DNA of 37,976 bases from Bifidobacterium breve. GTDB lineage: Bacteria > Actinomycetota > Actinomycetes > S36-B12. Below, piece by piece: positions 1-8,984 of the stretch. Where the stretch lies: NCBI GenBank assembly GCA_945861925.1, contig CAMAWO010000008.1, forward strand, positions 1 to 37,976, given 5' to 3'. The translations under genes were made by a program, and so were the position numbers. Every line of letters begins with the position of its first letter. Position 1 is the stretch's first letter. The notes under the pieces are model-generated. The model was not told the DNA's origin and did not search any database. It was given only the letters and a program-made list of their open reading frames with translations.

Positions 1-2054
1 CGCATGGCGGCGTGGATGCTCCAGTGGTGGACGCGGGTGCCCTGGCCGGCCATGCCGATGATGAGGACGTTGCGAGGCTCGTCGCCGCCTGCGGTCGCAA
101 CGCCAATGGCCGCAAGGGCGCCATAGGTGTTCTTGCGGCCCTCGTCTCCGGTCATCACGACGATCGGGCCAGTCGGACGGCCCTCCACATCCACCTGAAC
201 GGCCGAGACTCCTGCTGGCCATGCAACGTGAGCGAGGTTGGGCTGCCGGCCGATCACGCTCGGCAATTCGTCCTTGGCCAGATGCGAGATGCAGATGAAC
301 TCGTCATAGGTGCGAAGCGCATCGAGTCCGGCGGCATACTCCACGCGCGCTGCGGCATGACGCAGGTAGATGGTCGGGTAGTGCATCGGGATGAAGTCGA
401 AGACGATGGCGATCTTGTGGGCCGTGCTGTGGAGGAGCGGGATAAACGGCTCAGGGCTGGCGGTGAGCGGCGACGGCTCAATGAGCACCGAGAAGCCGGG
501 CACGCTCGCCTCGGTGACACGTGTGACCTGCTGGCAGGAACCCGCGAGATCATCGGGCAGGCGCTCGAGGCCCCTATCAACGAGGAGCACGACCTTCTCG
601 TCGCCAACAGCCGCGCGAATGCCAAGGAGTGCACTGCTCGCGAACCGGCCGATGCCGCGGGCGCCGAAGGCGGCACTCTGCAGGCTGCGAGCGTCGAAGA
701 GCACCCGGTTGCCAATGGCCGGCGTGGGCGAATCGGGCGGCGAGGCGAGGCGCACGCGGGTGCGCAGGGCGGCCATGAGGCGCCCGAGTTCATCCTCGTG
801 ATTGTCAGTGCGTCGGTCTAGGGTCTCGTCATCGTCATAGGGGCCGGCGTCGAGCCACGCCGCGACTTCCAGCGCATCCTGCGAGGAGAGGGGGGCCAAC
901 CCGAAGCCACCACGATGCGGGTCGGCCTTGCCCGCGCGCGCGCCCGGGAGGGCGGGCATGCCCTCGGGGGTGATCCAGTCGACCGTTTCGGCCGGGGCCT
1001 TGCCGAGGTAGCCCGGGTCAACGAGATTCGGGAAGTTCGCGGTGACGTGACGTAGGTGACGCTCACGGATGACCGCGCGCTGCAGGGGGCCGGGAGTCTT
1101 GAGGATTGCCAGGCGCACCGCGTGCTGGGCAAGCCGAACGACCTTGCCTGCCTTCCGGGTATAGCGCCAACTCCTCGATCCCTCAACGCTCGCAAGTGCC
1201 GTGCGCAGTTCAAGGATCTGCTTCTCGTACTCGGTAACCGGCACGGCGGCGCGGATCTCGTTGAGGATGAGCTCGCGCTGCCAGGCACGCCGGGCATGCG
1301 CACGATCGCGTGCCTTGGCGAGGTCGGATTGATCTGCCTGCACCCAGCCGTGCATGCCGGCGTCCAGTGAATTGAACGGGGTCGCGACGGCCGAGACCAA
1401 GTCATCGTGCTCGGAGGCCACGTACCAGCGGTTCACGCCGTCGAAGGCGGCAAGCACGTAGCCCCGGCGCAGCAACTGCGGCTCCCAGGCCTGATGGCTG
1501 GGCTCCTCCGTACCCGCGTGCACCGCCTCGATGCACATGACCCATGGGCGGAATGTGCGAAGCGAGAGCCCGTCAAGAACGCTCGCCTCGGCGCCCTCGA
1601 CATCAATCGACATGAAGTGAATCTCCGGGGAACTCAGGTACTCATCGAGGATGGAGTCGAGCCGGCGGGCCTGCACGGTGATCGCTACAGTCTCGAAACC
1701 GCGCTTCACTGCCGCCTGGGCCTCGCCGGTGTTGAGGGTGCCGAGTCCCGTACCGGGCACCGTGTTGAAGGTGAGCGTGCCATCGGAGTCGCTCGCCGCG
1801 CATTCGACAACGATGTCTCCTGGCCGGAGGGTGCGAAGGTCGCGGGCGAGCGCTGGGTCGGCCTCGATGAGCAAACCGCGCCAGCCGAGGTCATACAGGC
1901 TCGCGGTGATCGACAGGTGGCGCGGCTCGTTCGCGCCGACATCGACATAGGTAAGGCCATCGCCCCGCTCGAGCGGCGGATCCTGCTGCATATGGAAGGC
2001 GCGCCAGACGCGGATGTCTTCGGCATTCTGGGCGTACGACACCTTCGGCTCCAC
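1..2054 (-). CDS. FkbM-family methyltransferase fused to a glycosyltransferase domain (partial, runs off the left edge)
   Basis: Continuous reverse-strand frame of about 684 codons absent from the ORF track (GTG start, no stop before the edge): VEPKVSYAQNAEDIRVWRAF...YVDVGANEPRHLSITASLYDLGWRGLLIEADP...MSIDVEGAEASVLDGL (FkbM hallmarks), then ...RVLFDARSLQSAAFGARGIGRFA...IVFDFIPMHYPTIYL...FICISHLAKDEL...VVMTGDEGRKN (GT4-like). Confidence 0.85.
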   Translation of the reverse strand, partial: MEPKVSYAQNAEDIRVWRAFHMQQDPPLERGDGLTYVDVGANEPRHLSITASLYDLGWRGLLIEADPALARDLRTLRPGDIVVECAASDSDGTLTFNTVPGTGLGTLNTGEAQAAVKRGFETVAITVQARRLDSILDEYLSSPEIHFMSIDVEGAEASVLDGLSLRTFRPWVMCIEAVHAGTEEPSHQAWEPQLLRRGYVLAAFDGVNRWYVASEHDDLVSAVATPFNSLDAGMHGWVQADQSDLAKARDRAHARRAWQRELILNEIRAAVPVTEYEKQILELRTALASVEGSRSWRYTRKAGKVVRLAQHAVRLAILKTPGPLQRAVIRERHLRHVTANFPNLVDPGYLGKAPAETVDWITPEGMPALPGARAGKADPHRGGFGLAPLSSQDALEVAAWLDAGPYDDDETLDRRTDNHEDELGRLMAALRTRVRLASPPDSPTPAIGNRVLFDARSLQSAAFGARGIGRFASSALLGIRAAVGDEKVVLLVDRGLERLPDDLAGSCQQVTRVTEASVPGFSVLIEPSPLTASPEPFIPLLHSTAHKIAIVFDFIPMHYPTIYLRHAAARVEYAAGLDALRTYDEFICISHLAKDELPSVIGRQPNLAHVAWPAGVSAVQVDVEGRPTGPIVVMTGDEGRKNTYGALAAIGVATAGGDEPRNVLIIGMAGQGTRVHHWSIHAAM

Positions 2055-2217
2055 GCCGCCAAGACTAGACGTCAAGGATGCCCAGCCCCTCGGCTCCGCG
2101 AGGGCACCGCGCGGCGCCAACCGTCGCTCACGAATGATCAGGTTTCTGACGCACCGTGTGAGGCGTTGAAATGCTGCAGCTATGTCTGCCGAATCTCGTG
2201 CATGTGCAATCGAATGG

Positions 2218-2402
2218 ATCAAGCCATTGTTCGAATCCCGAGCGTGCCCGTCGCGGTGAAAGCCGAGGCCGGGCTCGCCGCGGTCCGCGCGATCACCGAA
2301 GCCGACGGCTACGAGCAGATTGCCGCCCAGTACGCCGGGCATGCCGACGCTCGTCGCCGCATGTCGCGCCGTCGCGCCCCCGCATGGTCGGACGAACTGT
2401 GA
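2218..2402 (+). CDS. putative small antitoxin (MazE-position) protein
   Basis: Frame ...MDQAIVRIPSVPVAVKAEAGLAAVRAITEADGYEQIAAQYAGHADARRRMSRRRAPAWSDEL*; its stop overlaps the start of a MazF-like C-terminal fragment. Confidence 0.35.
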
Positions 2403-2617
2403 GCGTGCTCGTCATCACGCTCACGACATCGACCAAGCCAGCCGTCGCCAGCATCGTGGAGATTGCGTCCACCGAGGTGCTGCCGGGTGGTCGCGTGATG
2501 TGCCACGACATCTACGACTTATACGACGACGAGGTGAAGGCCGACATCGGCGCGCTGAGCGCCACGACAATGGCAGCCGTCAACGAGGGATTGAAAGGCT
2601 CTCTCAGTCTCACGTAA
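2399..2617 (+). pseudogene. MazF/PemK-like toxin, C-terminal remnant
   Basis: VSVLVITLTTSTKPAVASIVEIASTEVLPGGRVMCHDIYDLYDDEVKADIGALSATTMAAVNEGLKGSLSLT resembles the second half of MazF (VLPI.T/S..., IG.LS..TM..V...L...L.L) but lacks the N-terminal GDIWWVD...RP.VVVS region. Confidence 0.5.
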
Positions 2618-2713
2618 CGACGATGCCGACCAGTCGCCAACCCATTCAGCAGGCGGCCCACGTCAGGTGCGGCGCCTGATTGACATGCACGCCGCCCCGA
2701 GCGCAGACACGAC

Positions 2714-3492
2714 CTAGACCTTGCTCAGGAGTTCCTTCTCGATGCGGGCAGCTGCGACGGCGATGTCGTAGTTCGCCGGCGGGTTGGCGACGAGGAGGCT
2801 CAGGTCACCGACGAAGTCTGGGCTCTTCAGCTTCTCCTGCAGATTGGTGACGGCCAGGGCGGAGGTGTACCCCGATGGGCCATAGGGCTCGAAGCACGCG
2901 ACGATCTCGGCCGGGTCGAGGCCCAATTGGTCAAGGCCAAGCCACAGGTCGAACACGTCACGACCCTTGCTCCGCTGGTATAGCGCTCGCAACTTCGTCG
3001 ACACCAATTCGGCGGCGGTGAACGTCTGCAGGCTGCACACCCCGGAGAACCAGCTTGACTCCACCGCGAACGGTAGGTCGATCAACGGGCGTGCGGGAAA
3101 GTTTCGTAGGTGTTGATCTCGACCTTGATGCGCAGATCTGGCCCACCACTGGCGGCGGGTGCCCGGAACTTGACCTTCGGGTACATGCCGACTGCCACTT
3201 GCGCAACGTTGAGCCCGACCTCTTGAGCAACTTCACGCAGAGCATCGATGACCGGGCCGATCGGGGTGTGGGTTGTTCGCACGAAGTCGAGGTCCTCGCT
3301 GTAGCGCAGACGTGCGCTGAGGTGTACCTGATGCAGGCACGTGCCTCCACGGAAAACCAGTTCTTCCTTGAGGAGGGGGTGCTCATAGATGGCGCTAATC
3401 GTCCGAGCGAGCAGGAGGTCCTGCTCGACCTGGTCGCGGGTAGGCCAAGGGCGGGTCACGCCCCACTGGGTGATCGCTGCTGCAGGTATCAC
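2714..3492 (-). pseudogene. abiEii: AbiEii/AbiGii-type nucleotidyltransferase toxin, split into two frames
   Basis: 3082-3492: LVFRGGTCLHQVHLSARLRYSEDLDFVR...KVEINTYETFPHAR*; 2714-3085 in another frame: LIDLPFAVESSWFSGVCSLQTFTAAELVSTKLRALYQRSKGRDVFDLWLGL. Together these form one AbiEii-like protein. Confidence 0.85.
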
Positions 3493-4307
3493 AGGTCAGG
3501 TTCGACTTCCGTGTTGATCACAAGACCCCAGCGCTTGTCAGTGGGGCCTCTGCGCGGGCCGCGCGGATCCAACAGCACCGTTGGCCGACCGTCGGACTGT
3601 CCCTCCAGATGCCCGGCGAGGGAATCCCGGTCAACGGCCGCATCGACGCAGTCAAGGACCCACCCCAGTCGGCGAAGGCTGGACCCGGGGAAGTGACGAG
3701 ATGCACCGATGAGGTCAGGCGCCGTCATATGCGCCGCCTCAACCAGTTCGGCGACCACTGTGGCGACGTTGCTGAGCCCGCCTCCGTCCTTCGGGTAGTG
3801 GGCCAGATCCAGGGCCGTGGCTGCAGGAGACGACACCCTCACGACACCCGAAGCTGAGTTCTTCAGCACAAACGGCACGTCGGCGGCCTTCGACCGGTAG
3901 TAGAAGCGCAGCTTGACTCGACCGAGGTCACGATCCTTGATGCGTTTGTCGACGGCCACCTGGAATGCCTGCGGCCGTTGGTGCGCGGCACCATGAATCT
4001 CAGCCGCGCTCAGCAGCGCCACGTAGTAGTTCGCTGCGAGCACCTTCATCAGCGGGTCGATGAAGTCGAGGGCCGGGATGACCCCCCACGTCCTGAACTC
4101 GGGCGGGATGGGCACGTAGAAGCCGGGTGAAGGACTGAACAGCTGGCCGCTTCGCCGCAGGCGCACAAGGGCAGCAGCGGCTGCCTTCGCGTCGAGCCCC
4201 ATGAGTGAACTCGCCGCCGGCAGATCCACCCACGACTGGCCATGGGACAGCAGTCGGTCAGCTAGGTGCCGTGGTGGCACCCTCTCGACCAAGCTCTGCT
4301 TACTCAT
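3489..4307 (-). CDS. abiEi: AbiEi-type antitoxin (type IV TA; ORF extends to 4325)
   Basis: MSKQSLVERVPPRHLADRLLSHGQSWVDLPAASSLMGL...LRRSGQLFSPSPGFYVPIPPEFRTWGVIPALDFIDPLMKVLAANYYVALLSAAEIHGAAHQRPQAFQV; 4-nt ATGA overlap with the AbiEii ORF. Confidence 0.88.
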   Translation of the reverse strand: MSKQSLVERVPPRHLADRLLSHGQSWVDLPAASSLMGLDAKAAAAALVRLRRSGQLFSPSPGFYVPIPPEFRTWGVIPALDFIDPLMKVLAANYYVALLSAAEIHGAAHQRPQAFQVAVDKRIKDRDLGRVKLRFYYRSKAADVPFVLKNSASGVVRVSSPAATALDLAHYPKDGGGLSNVATVVAELVEAAHMTAPDLIGASRHFPGSSLRRLGWVLDCVDAAVDRDSLAGHLEGQSDGRPTVLLDPRGPRRGPTDKRWGLVINTEVEPDL

Positions 4308-4363
4308 GGTTTGACTCCAGTGCAATTAGTGTTGTTGATACGACGCTCAGCGCTGCTTAGGAG

Positions 4364-4397
4364 GCAATAATTGCACATATTGATGTGTAATTATTGC
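4364..4397. promoter_or_regulatory. 15-bp inverted repeat upstream of abiE, candidate AbiEi operator
   Basis: GCAATAATTGCACAT-attg-ATGTGTAATTATTGC; arms differ at one position. Confidence 0.65.
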
Positions 4398-4405
4398 GCT
4401 TAAGA

Positions 4406-4654
4406 CTATGGATAGCGCTGTATCTCACGCATTCGATACACACTCACAGCGAAATCAGGGTCGACGTGCATGCCTCCAAGGCCAACCCTGCGAGTACCTC
4501 CGGATTGATGGCGCAGCGCCGTTAACGGCAGCGACCGCGAGAGCGGGGTCGCATCGGATCGGCCCGCGTATTCGGGAACGTAGGCAAGGCTCAGGGCCCC
4601 ATCCGATCATCTGCCGAGCGCCGCCGCCTCGTCACCGCCAAGGAGAACGAGCAT
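4406..4654 (-). pseudogene. HipA N-terminal remnant with internal TGA
   Basis: MLVLLGGDEAAALGR*SDGALSLAYVPEYAGRSDATPLSRSLPLTA matches the HipA N-terminus (GRL.RD.DG.LSF.Y...ATPLS.SLPL); the HipA-like sequence ends near 4530. Confidence 0.6.
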
Positions 4655-4658
4655 CTCC

Positions 4659-4920
4659 TCAGGCAACCGACTCGCCTCCGCGATGCCGCTCAACGATCGC
4701 GGCGAGGTCGATCGGGGATCGTGACGCCCCCACGCTCATCGCCATGCCGAGGGCGCTCAGAGCGCGGAGCACCAATTGCACCTCGACGCGGCCGCTGCCC
4801 TGCTCGACTCACACGACCCAGTCACGACTCACTCCGGCTGCATCGGCCAGCTGCTGCTGGGTCCAACCCCGCTCCTTGCGCGCCGAGTGGAGAACCCGGC
4901 CGATGTCGGCGTTCGCCGTC
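4659..4920 (-). pseudogene. HipB-like XRE antitoxin with internal TGA
   Basis: ADIGRVLHSARKERGWTQQQLADAAGVSRDWVV*VEQGSGRVEVQLVLRALSALGMAMSV, a typical XRE HTH followed by VE.G...E..LVLR.L..LG. Confidence 0.7.
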
Positions 4921-4944
4921 AAGAACGGAAATGTCGGCGTACGC

Positions 4945-5922
4945 CTACGTCTCGTGCCAGAGGGCCTCGGGGTTCGCGAGGAGTTCTCGGTCGAAGTCGA
5001 CCATCGCCTGCACCATCTCGGCGAACGACTTCGTGTGCTGCCAGCCTAGGTCGCGGTAGGCAGCACTGCTGTCGCCCTTGAGGACGACCGGGTCGCTGTC
5101 GCGCTTGAGGTCCTCGCGGACGGTCACGTGCTCGGCCCAGTTGTCGATGCCGACCGCGGCGAACGCAAGTTGCAGGAATTCGCTCAGCTGGTGGGTCTGC
5201 CCGGTGGCGAGGATGTAGTCACGTGGCTCCGCGGAGCGCATCATCAGTTGCATGCCACGCACATAGTCGGGCGCCCAGCCCCAGTCGCGCGACACATCGA
5301 GGTTGCCGAGCTCGAGGCCCTGTTGCTGGCCGGCTGCAATTCGGGCCACGCCTTCGGTGATGCGCCGGGTGACGAAACCGCTGCCGCGCAACGGGGATTC
5401 GTGGTTGTAGAGGATCGCCGCCGAGGCGTGCACGCCGCGATCCGCGCGGTACTGCGCGATGAGATCCATCGCCTCGGCCTTGGCCTTGGCGTAGGGGCTG
5501 TGCGGTGCGCGGGGGGTCGCTTCGTCCTGCGGAGCGATATCGGTCTTCTCGAAGATAGTTCCGGACGAGGCCTGCACAAGCCGGCCGTGGCCCGGGTTCT
5601 CGGCGAGTGCTTCCAGAATCGTCCGCACTGCTCCGACATTGACCGCATGGGTGCCGACCGGGTCATTGAAGGATTCGACGATCGAGCTGATGCCGCCAAG
5701 GTTGTATATCTCATCCGCTGAAATATCCGCGAGCGCCTTGCGAAGCGCAGCCGAATCACTCAGGTCGCATTCGATCACCTGAACGGCAGGCGCGTAACGC
5801 AGGAGGAAGGACGTATCGGTGCCCGGCTTGACGAGGCCGACGACTTCGGCGCCCGCGGCAAGCAGGTCCTGCGACAGCAGGATGCCGTCCTGTCCGGCAG
5901 CGCCGGTGATGAGAGCGCGCAT
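4945..5922 (-). CDS. NAD-dependent epimerase/dehydratase, GDP-mannose 4,6-dehydratase-like paralog
   Basis: MRALITGAAGQDGILLSQDLLAAGAEVVGL...DEIYNLGGISSIVESF...SSGTIFE...SPYAKAKAEAMDL...LYNHESPLRGSGFVTRRIT...NLDVSRDWGWAPDYVRGMQLM. Confidence 0.9.
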   Translation of the reverse strand: MRALITGAAGQDGILLSQDLLAAGAEVVGLVKPGTDTSFLLRYAPAVQVIECDLSDSAALRKALADISADEIYNLGGISSIVESFNDPVGTHAVNVGAVRTILEALAENPGHGRLVQASSGTIFEKTDIAPQDEATPRAPHSPYAKAKAEAMDLIAQYRADRGVHASAAILYNHESPLRGSGFVTRRITEGVARIAAGQQQGLELGNLDVSRDWGWAPDYVRGMQLMMRSAEPRDYILATGQTHQLSEFLQLAFAAVGIDNWAEHVTVREDLKRDSDPVVLKGDSSAAYRDLGWQHTKSFAEMVQAMVDFDRELLANPEALWHET

Positions 5923-5929
5923 TCAGGGC

Positions 5930-6934
5930 CTAGAACGAGCCTTCTTTGGCGCCCTCGAGGCGGGCGATGTCAGCGTCGACCATGATGCGTGCGAGCTCGG
6001 GAGGCAGAACCTTGGCTTCCCAGCCGAGCTTGGCCTTCGCCTTGCTCGCGTCGCCGATGAGCTCATCGACCTCGGTCGGGCGTAGGAACTTGGGATCGAA
6101 CTTCACGTAGTCCGCCCAGTTCAGGCCAGCATGCTCGAAGGCGAGGGTGAGGAAGTCGCGGATCGTGTAGGCGGTGCCGGTGGCGAGCACGAAGTCCTCG
6201 GGCTCGTCGGCCTGCAGCATGCGCCACATACCGTCGGTGTACTCACGGGCGTAGCCCCAGTCGCGAATGGAGTCGAGATTGCCCATCCACAGTTCCTTCT
6301 GAAGGCCCTTGACGATGTTCGCAACGGCGAGGGTGATCTTGCGGGTCACGAAGGTCTCGCCGCGGCGGGGCGACTCGTGGTTGAAGAGCTGGCCGTTCAC
6401 CGCGAACATGTCGTAGGCCTCGCGGTAGTTCTTGGTGATCCAGTAGCTGTAGACCTTCGCGGCGCCGTACGGGCTGCGCGGGTAAAAGGGGGTGTCCTCG
6501 TTCTGCGGGGGCGGGCTGGCGCCGAACATCTCGCTCGTGCTCGCCTGGTAGAACCGGATCGACGTATCAGTGCTGCGGATCGCCTCGAGCATGTTGATCG
6601 TGCTCACGCCCGTTGCCTGCGCAGTGAACACCGGCTCATCGAAGCTCACCCGCACATGCGACTGAGCCGCGAGGTTGTAGACCTCGTGCGGGTGGATGTC
6701 GTGGACCAACGCCGACATGCGGGCAGCGTCGGTGACATCTCCGTAGTGAAGGTGAAGGTTCTTTCCGGGGGTGTGGTCGTCCTTGTGTAGGTGGTCGATG
6801 CGCGAACGATTGAAGGTCGACGACCTACGCACGACGCCGTGCACCTCGTAGCCCTTGTCGAGCAACTGCTCGGCCATGTACGAGCCGTCCTGACCTGTCA
6901 CGCCGGTGATGAGCGCGCGCTTGGCTTCAGACAA
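5930..6934 (-). CDS. gmd: GDP-mannose 4,6-dehydratase (ORF extends to 6991; TTG start with RBS preferred)
   Basis: KRALITGVTGQDGSYMAEQLLDKGYEVHGVVRRSSTFNRSRIDHLH...YNLAAQSHVRVSFDEP...STSEMFG...SPYGAAKVYSYW...FNHESPRRGETFVTRKIT...WGYAREYTDGMWRMLQ. Confidence 0.95.
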   Translation of the reverse strand: MSEAKRALITGVTGQDGSYMAEQLLDKGYEVHGVVRRSSTFNRSRIDHLHKDDHTPGKNLHLHYGDVTDAARMSALVHDIHPHEVYNLAAQSHVRVSFDEPVFTAQATGVSTINMLEAIRSTDTSIRFYQASTSEMFGASPPPQNEDTPFYPRSPYGAAKVYSYWITKNYREAYDMFAVNGQLFNHESPRRGETFVTRKITLAVANIVKGLQKELWMGNLDSIRDWGYAREYTDGMWRMLQADEPEDFVLATGTAYTIRDFLTLAFEHAGLNWADYVKFDPKFLRPTEVDELIGDASKAKAKLGWEAKVLPPELARIMVDADIARLEGAKEGSF

Positions 6935-7091
6935 GGGTTCCTCCGAGCGTTCTTCAGGCGAGCGGGTCACGCTCGAACTGGGGGACGGCAATGGCCGCAG
7001 CCTACCCCTTGGATTGTCGCTCTCTGCGGCCGATCGGCGGGCGGCGATGCCGCAACTGCACCATGTATGCAGAGCGGGATGCCGTCAGTTA

Positions 7092-7733
7092 CTACCGCCC
7101 CAGCAATCTGGCGACCTGCGCGTCCTCGCGCGGCGAATTCCGGTCCGCGAGATCGGCAATGACCAAGCCCAACGGTGCAGGGGATCCAATCGCGTGATCC
7201 ACCACATGCAGGAGCACGTTCGGTTGCGACGACGGAACCAGGAGGAAATCCTGCGTCAATGCGGCGAGATCGTTCCCCATGACATATCCCTCGAACTCAC
7301 CGCTCGATGAAAGTCGCGCACGAGGGTCGCTGATGCCCGATAGCACGAATCGCGCATCCGCTGCGAACCGGGGACCGTCGTCCCGGCTGACTGCGAACTT
7401 GGCGACGGGGCATCGTGAGTGCAGCCACGACGACAGGAGCCGGGCTGGATCTTCATGTTCAGCGACCTCACGCAGCCGGCATCGAAGACGGGATGTCTCG
7501 GCCGGGTCCAAGTCCGGATCCATGGCGCCGCCAGAGAGCAAGCCGATGAAGGCCCAGGCCATCTTGCGACTCATGGGACGGCGGATAAACGACCGCCTGC
7601 GCAATTCTCGGGAGTCGATCAACCACAGTCCGCCGGTCCGGCGAGCGGCCACCCTCCCTTGTGCGATCAACTGCAGCACTCTGCGCGGGGATATTCCTTG
7701 GGAGATTGCGAACTCGGTGACTCCAAGGTCCAT
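7092..7733 (-). CDS. helix-turn-helix domain protein, possible orphan antitoxin-like regulator
   Basis: MDLGVTEFAISQGISPRRVLQLIAQGRVAARRTGGLWLIDSRELRRR (excisionase-like HTH) followed by a ~150-aa unassigned domain. Confidence 0.6.
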   Translation of the reverse strand: MDLGVTEFAISQGISPRRVLQLIAQGRVAARRTGGLWLIDSRELRRRSFIRRPMSRKMAWAFIGLLSGGAMDPDLDPAETSRLRCRLREVAEHEDPARLLSSWLHSRCPVAKFAVSRDDGPRFAADARFVLSGISDPRARLSSSGEFEGYVMGNDLAALTQDFLLVPSSQPNVLLHVVDHAIGSPAPLGLVIADLADRNSPREDAQVARLLGR

Positions 7734-7865
7734 GACAGAAGTATACGGATGTACGAATATTTGTGTCCACGGTACTTTGGGGGCATCGAGGGCTCCGCGA
7801 CTGTGTCACAGGAGTCGGCGGGCACGGTCAGGGATAGCCTTTGGCGTCATGGGACTGGCGCAGAG

Positions 7866-8984
7866 GTGAGTCGGCGCTCCTGGCCCCTCGACGCCCTGCG
7901 CGTGTTCGCAGCGCTCGTCGTCGTCTGCTAGCACTGGGGGCCCTACGGCCTCGGCGATCTCGCCGGGCCCGGTGCTCCCTCGATGCTCATGCGCTACGGC
8001 TTCATGGGCGTCGATGTCTTCTTCTTCATCTCCGGGGTCGTCATCACCCGCTCCGCAGTCGGACGCCACCCGCGCGATTTCGTCGTTGCCCGGTTCGCGC
8101 GCCTCGCCCCCGCGTACCTGCTCATCCTCGGCGCGACGATCGTCGTCGACATCCTCGTGTCCGACCCGCGCCTGACCTTCGAATCGGCGTTGTCATCGCT
8201 CACATTCTCGGAGTACGTCACCGGCACGGAGTCGGGCGGCCTGCTGATCCTCGACTCTTGGACGCTCTGGGTCGAGATCCAGTTCTACCTGCTCATCGCC
8301 CTATTCCTCCTCGCCGGCCTTCTCCTCCCGCGCAAGAGCAAGCGACGTTCGTTCCCGTCGCTGTCGCAATTGCGTGTCGTCTACCTCGTCTGGCTCGCGC
8401 TGCTCGCGATGGCGCTCGCCAACGTCCAGGAGATTCCGGGCCTGCTCACCCTTGCCGGGTACGCATCGATTTTTCTATGCGGAGCCCTCTTCGGGACGGT
8501 TGTCTCGTGGCGTGACGCCCTGCGCATGTCGCCGATCCTGCTCCTCGCCACGACCATGATGCTGTTCCGATTCCTCGAGCGGGCCTCGGGCGCGGCGATC
8601 GAGCCCACCGACTTCGGTGGCGCGCTCGCCCCCACCCTTGTCGGAGTCGGGCTGGTGCTCCTCTGCGTTGCGGCAGCCCTCGGGAGCCTCTCGGCCCGGC
8701 CGCTGCCCGTGCGACTCGCGAAGGTGCTCACCCTGTGCGCGCTCGCCACCTACCCGCTCTACCTCATGCACCAGGAGCTCGGCAATCGCCTTGTCATCTG
8801 GCTGCAGGGCATCGGTGGGCTTGCGGCACCACTGGCCCTGCTCATTGCCTTCGCCGTCGTCGTCGCACTCTCACTGTTCATCTCTTCGCGACTCGAGCCG
8901 GTTGCACGGCGCTGGATCGTCGCGACGTGGCGCCCGACCCCCGCGCAGCCGGAGCAAGAGTCGCCCGTCTCACCGAAGGGCTGA
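7866..8984 (+). pseudogene. acyltransferase family 3 (OafA/YrhL-like) membrane protein interrupted by TAG
   Basis: VSRRSWPLDALRVFAALVVVC*HWGPYGLGDLAGPGAPSMLMRYGFMGVDVFFFISGVVITRSAVGRHPRDFVVARFARLAPAYLL...; the in-frame TAG is at 7929-7931. The downstream ORF 7983-8984 is intact. Confidence 0.8.

Noticed and set aside
1407-2402. 331-aa + strand ORF
   Set aside because: Antisense to the FkbM methyltransferase frame, with no recognisable motifs over most of its length; only its 3' end (about 2218-2402) is retained as a possible small antitoxin.
4518-4529. GCCGTTAACGGC palindrome
   Set aside because: 12-bp perfect palindrome inside the hipA remnant, with no promoter context; could be chance.
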